A DNA stretch of 8,768 nt from positions 3,599 to 12,366 of the forward strand of contig DCCL01000054.1 of the NCBI GenBank assembly GCA_002313795.1. The letters are read 5' to 3'. The position numbers and the translations under genes were made by a program. The notes under the pieces are model-generated. The model was not told where the DNA came from. It did no database searches and saw only the letters and a list, made by a program, of their open reading frames with translations. Below, piece after piece: positions 8,084 to 8,768 of this stretch. How positions within the stretch are numbered: the stretch's first letter is position 1; every line of letters starts with the position of its first letter. This DNA is from Faecalibacterium prausnitzii (lineage in GTDB: Bacteria > Bacillota > Clostridia > Oscillospirales > Ruminococcaceae).

Positions 8084-8530
8084 ATGGAAAAGATTCTGCC
8101 CCGCCGTGAAGCACGTGAAAATGCCTTTCTTCTGGCATTTTCTCAGACCTTTGGTGACATCCCTCTGCAGGAGGCTCTGGAAAACCACCACGAGTGCGAC
8201 GAAGAGCACCCTGTGGATGTGTTTGGCCAGCGTCTGCTGCGGGCTTATTATGAACACTCTGCAGAGGTCGATGACCTCATCAGCGCCCATCTGCGCAACT
8301 GGACGATGGAGCGCCTGCCCCGCGTGAGCCTGACGGTGCTGCGCCTGGGTCTGGCAGAGATGCTGTACGGTGATGAGAAGAAGCCCGGCGTCGTCATCAA
8401 CGAGGCAGTGGAGCTGACCAAGAAATACGGTGCAGACGAGGATTACCAGTTCGTCAACGGCCTGCTGGGCACCGTGGCGCGTGAGCAGGGGCTGGATGCG
8501 GCGGATGCCGCAGAGCCTGAACAGCTGTGA
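8084..8530 (+). CDS. nusB: Transcription antitermination factor NusB
   Basis: NusB binds boxA RNA together with NusE (ribosomal protein S10) and supports antitermination of rRNA transcription. It encodes 148 residues, within or slightly above the usual 130-145. The N-terminal RNA-binding helix shows the family's arginine pattern, RREARENAFLLAFSQTF (residues 7-23). The C-terminal half has the NusB signature VVINEAVELTKKYGADEDYQFVNGLLGTV. ATG 8084 is chosen with AGAGGA at 8073-8078; the in-frame ATG 8030 would put the GC-rich hairpin inside the coding region and add unconserved sequence. The C-terminal tail (LDAADAAEPEQL) is an acidic extension. It follows yqhY after 94 bases, and its stop overlaps the next gene's GTG by 4 bases. 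Confidence 0.95.
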   Translation: MEKILPRREARENAFLLAFSQTFGDIPLQEALENHHECDEEHPVDVFGQRLLRAYYEHSAEVDDLISAHLRNWTMERLPRVSLTVLRLGLAEMLYGDEKKPGVVINEAVELTKKYGADEDYQFVNGLLGTVAREQGLDAADAAEPEQL

Positions 8531-8768
8531 GCCGCTGCACGCTGGGCATTGACACCAGCAATTATGCAACCTCTCTGGCCGTCTTTGATACAGCCGGAGA
8601 GGTTGTTTGCGCAAAAAAGCGCTTCCTGCCCGTCAAGGAAGGTCAGCTGGGTCTGCGTCAGAGCGATGCACTTTTTCATCATACCACTGCTTTGCCGGAG
8701 ATGATGGAAGAGCTTGGCCGGGAGTTTGATCTGACCCAGATCAGCGCAGTCGGCGTATCGGCAAAACC
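8527..8768 (+). CDS. TsaD/Kae1-like M22 family protein, N-terminal part (3' end outside window)
   Basis: The first 80 codons of an ASKHA-fold protein related to TsaD/Kae1 (M22 'glycoprotease' family) are present. The frame starts at GTG 8527 in a GTGA overlap with the nusB stop; an in-frame TGA at 8518-8520 closes the frame upstream, so no earlier start is possible. No good ribosome binding site is seen, which suggests translational coupling. The N-terminal phosphate-loop strand reads LGIDTSNYATSLAVFD, followed by RFLPVKEGQLGLRQSDALFHH and, at the edge, AVGVSAKP. Canonical TsaD has an SCDET-type motif after the first strand; SNYATS here suggests the Clostridia paralogue annotated as an O-sialoglycoprotein endopeptidase or M22 peptidase, rather than the tRNA threonylcarbamoyl transferase itself. 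The HxxxH metal motif lies beyond the window. Confidence 0.75.
   Translation, partial: MSRCTLGIDTSNYATSLAVFDTAGEVVCAKKRFLPVKEGQLGLRQSDALFHHTTALPEMMEELGREFDLTQISAVGVSAK

Overview
The window reads as an ordinary chromosomal segment of a spore-former-type, low-G+C-phylum (Bacillota, class Clostridia) bacterium with a fairly GC-rich genome. The protein families, the strong AGGAGG-type ribosome binding sites and the base composition suggest the Oscillospiraceae/Ruminococcaceae (Faecalibacterium, Gemmiger or Subdoligranulum relatives). That placement is an inference from style and was not searched. Every supported gene lies on the + strand. No mobile element, CRISPR array, tRNA or rRNA was seen, and no stretch longer than about 185 bases lacks a gene.

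Layout: (1) 1-465, the C-terminal half of 6-phosphofructokinase (pfkA), ending at an intrinsic terminator (482-527). (2) 615-2609, NAD-dependent DNA ligase ligA, with its own extended -10 promoter (526-554) that begins inside the pfkA terminator T-run, and its own strong terminator (2638-2680). (3) 2795-7493, a complete eight-gene spoIIIA operon (AA to AH). It is tightly packed: four junctions are 4-base start/stop overlaps, AE/AF is separated by 1 base, AB/AC by 50, and AG/AH by 53 with the start chosen here. A candidate sigma-E-type -10 element (CATACAGT, 2718-2725) precedes it. (4) 7498-7526, a near-perfect vegetative promoter driving an Asp23/Gls24-family gene (yqhY type, 7618-7989), then nusB (8084-8530), then the 5' end of an M22/TsaD-like gene (from 8527, running off the window).

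How the genes work together: the spoIIIA products build the mother-cell side of the SpoIIIA-SpoIIQ channel that spans the space between mother cell and engulfed forespore. SpoIIIAA is the type-II/IV-secretion-like ATPase, SpoIIIAB-AF are the membrane parts, and SpoIIIAG and AH are the ring-building proteins. The following yqhY-nusB pair is the same order as downstream of spoIIIA in Bacillus subtilis, but the accB and accC genes that sit between spoIIIAH and yqhY there are absent.

The window is mainly a conserved housekeeping and sporulation locus. The points worth a second look are modest: shortened SpoIIIAG, SpoIIIAF and SpoIIIAB, the M22 paralogue lacking the usual SCDET-type motif, a terminator/promoter overlap, and leader hairpins before yqhY and nusB. 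I found no convincing evidence of a previously undescribed system.
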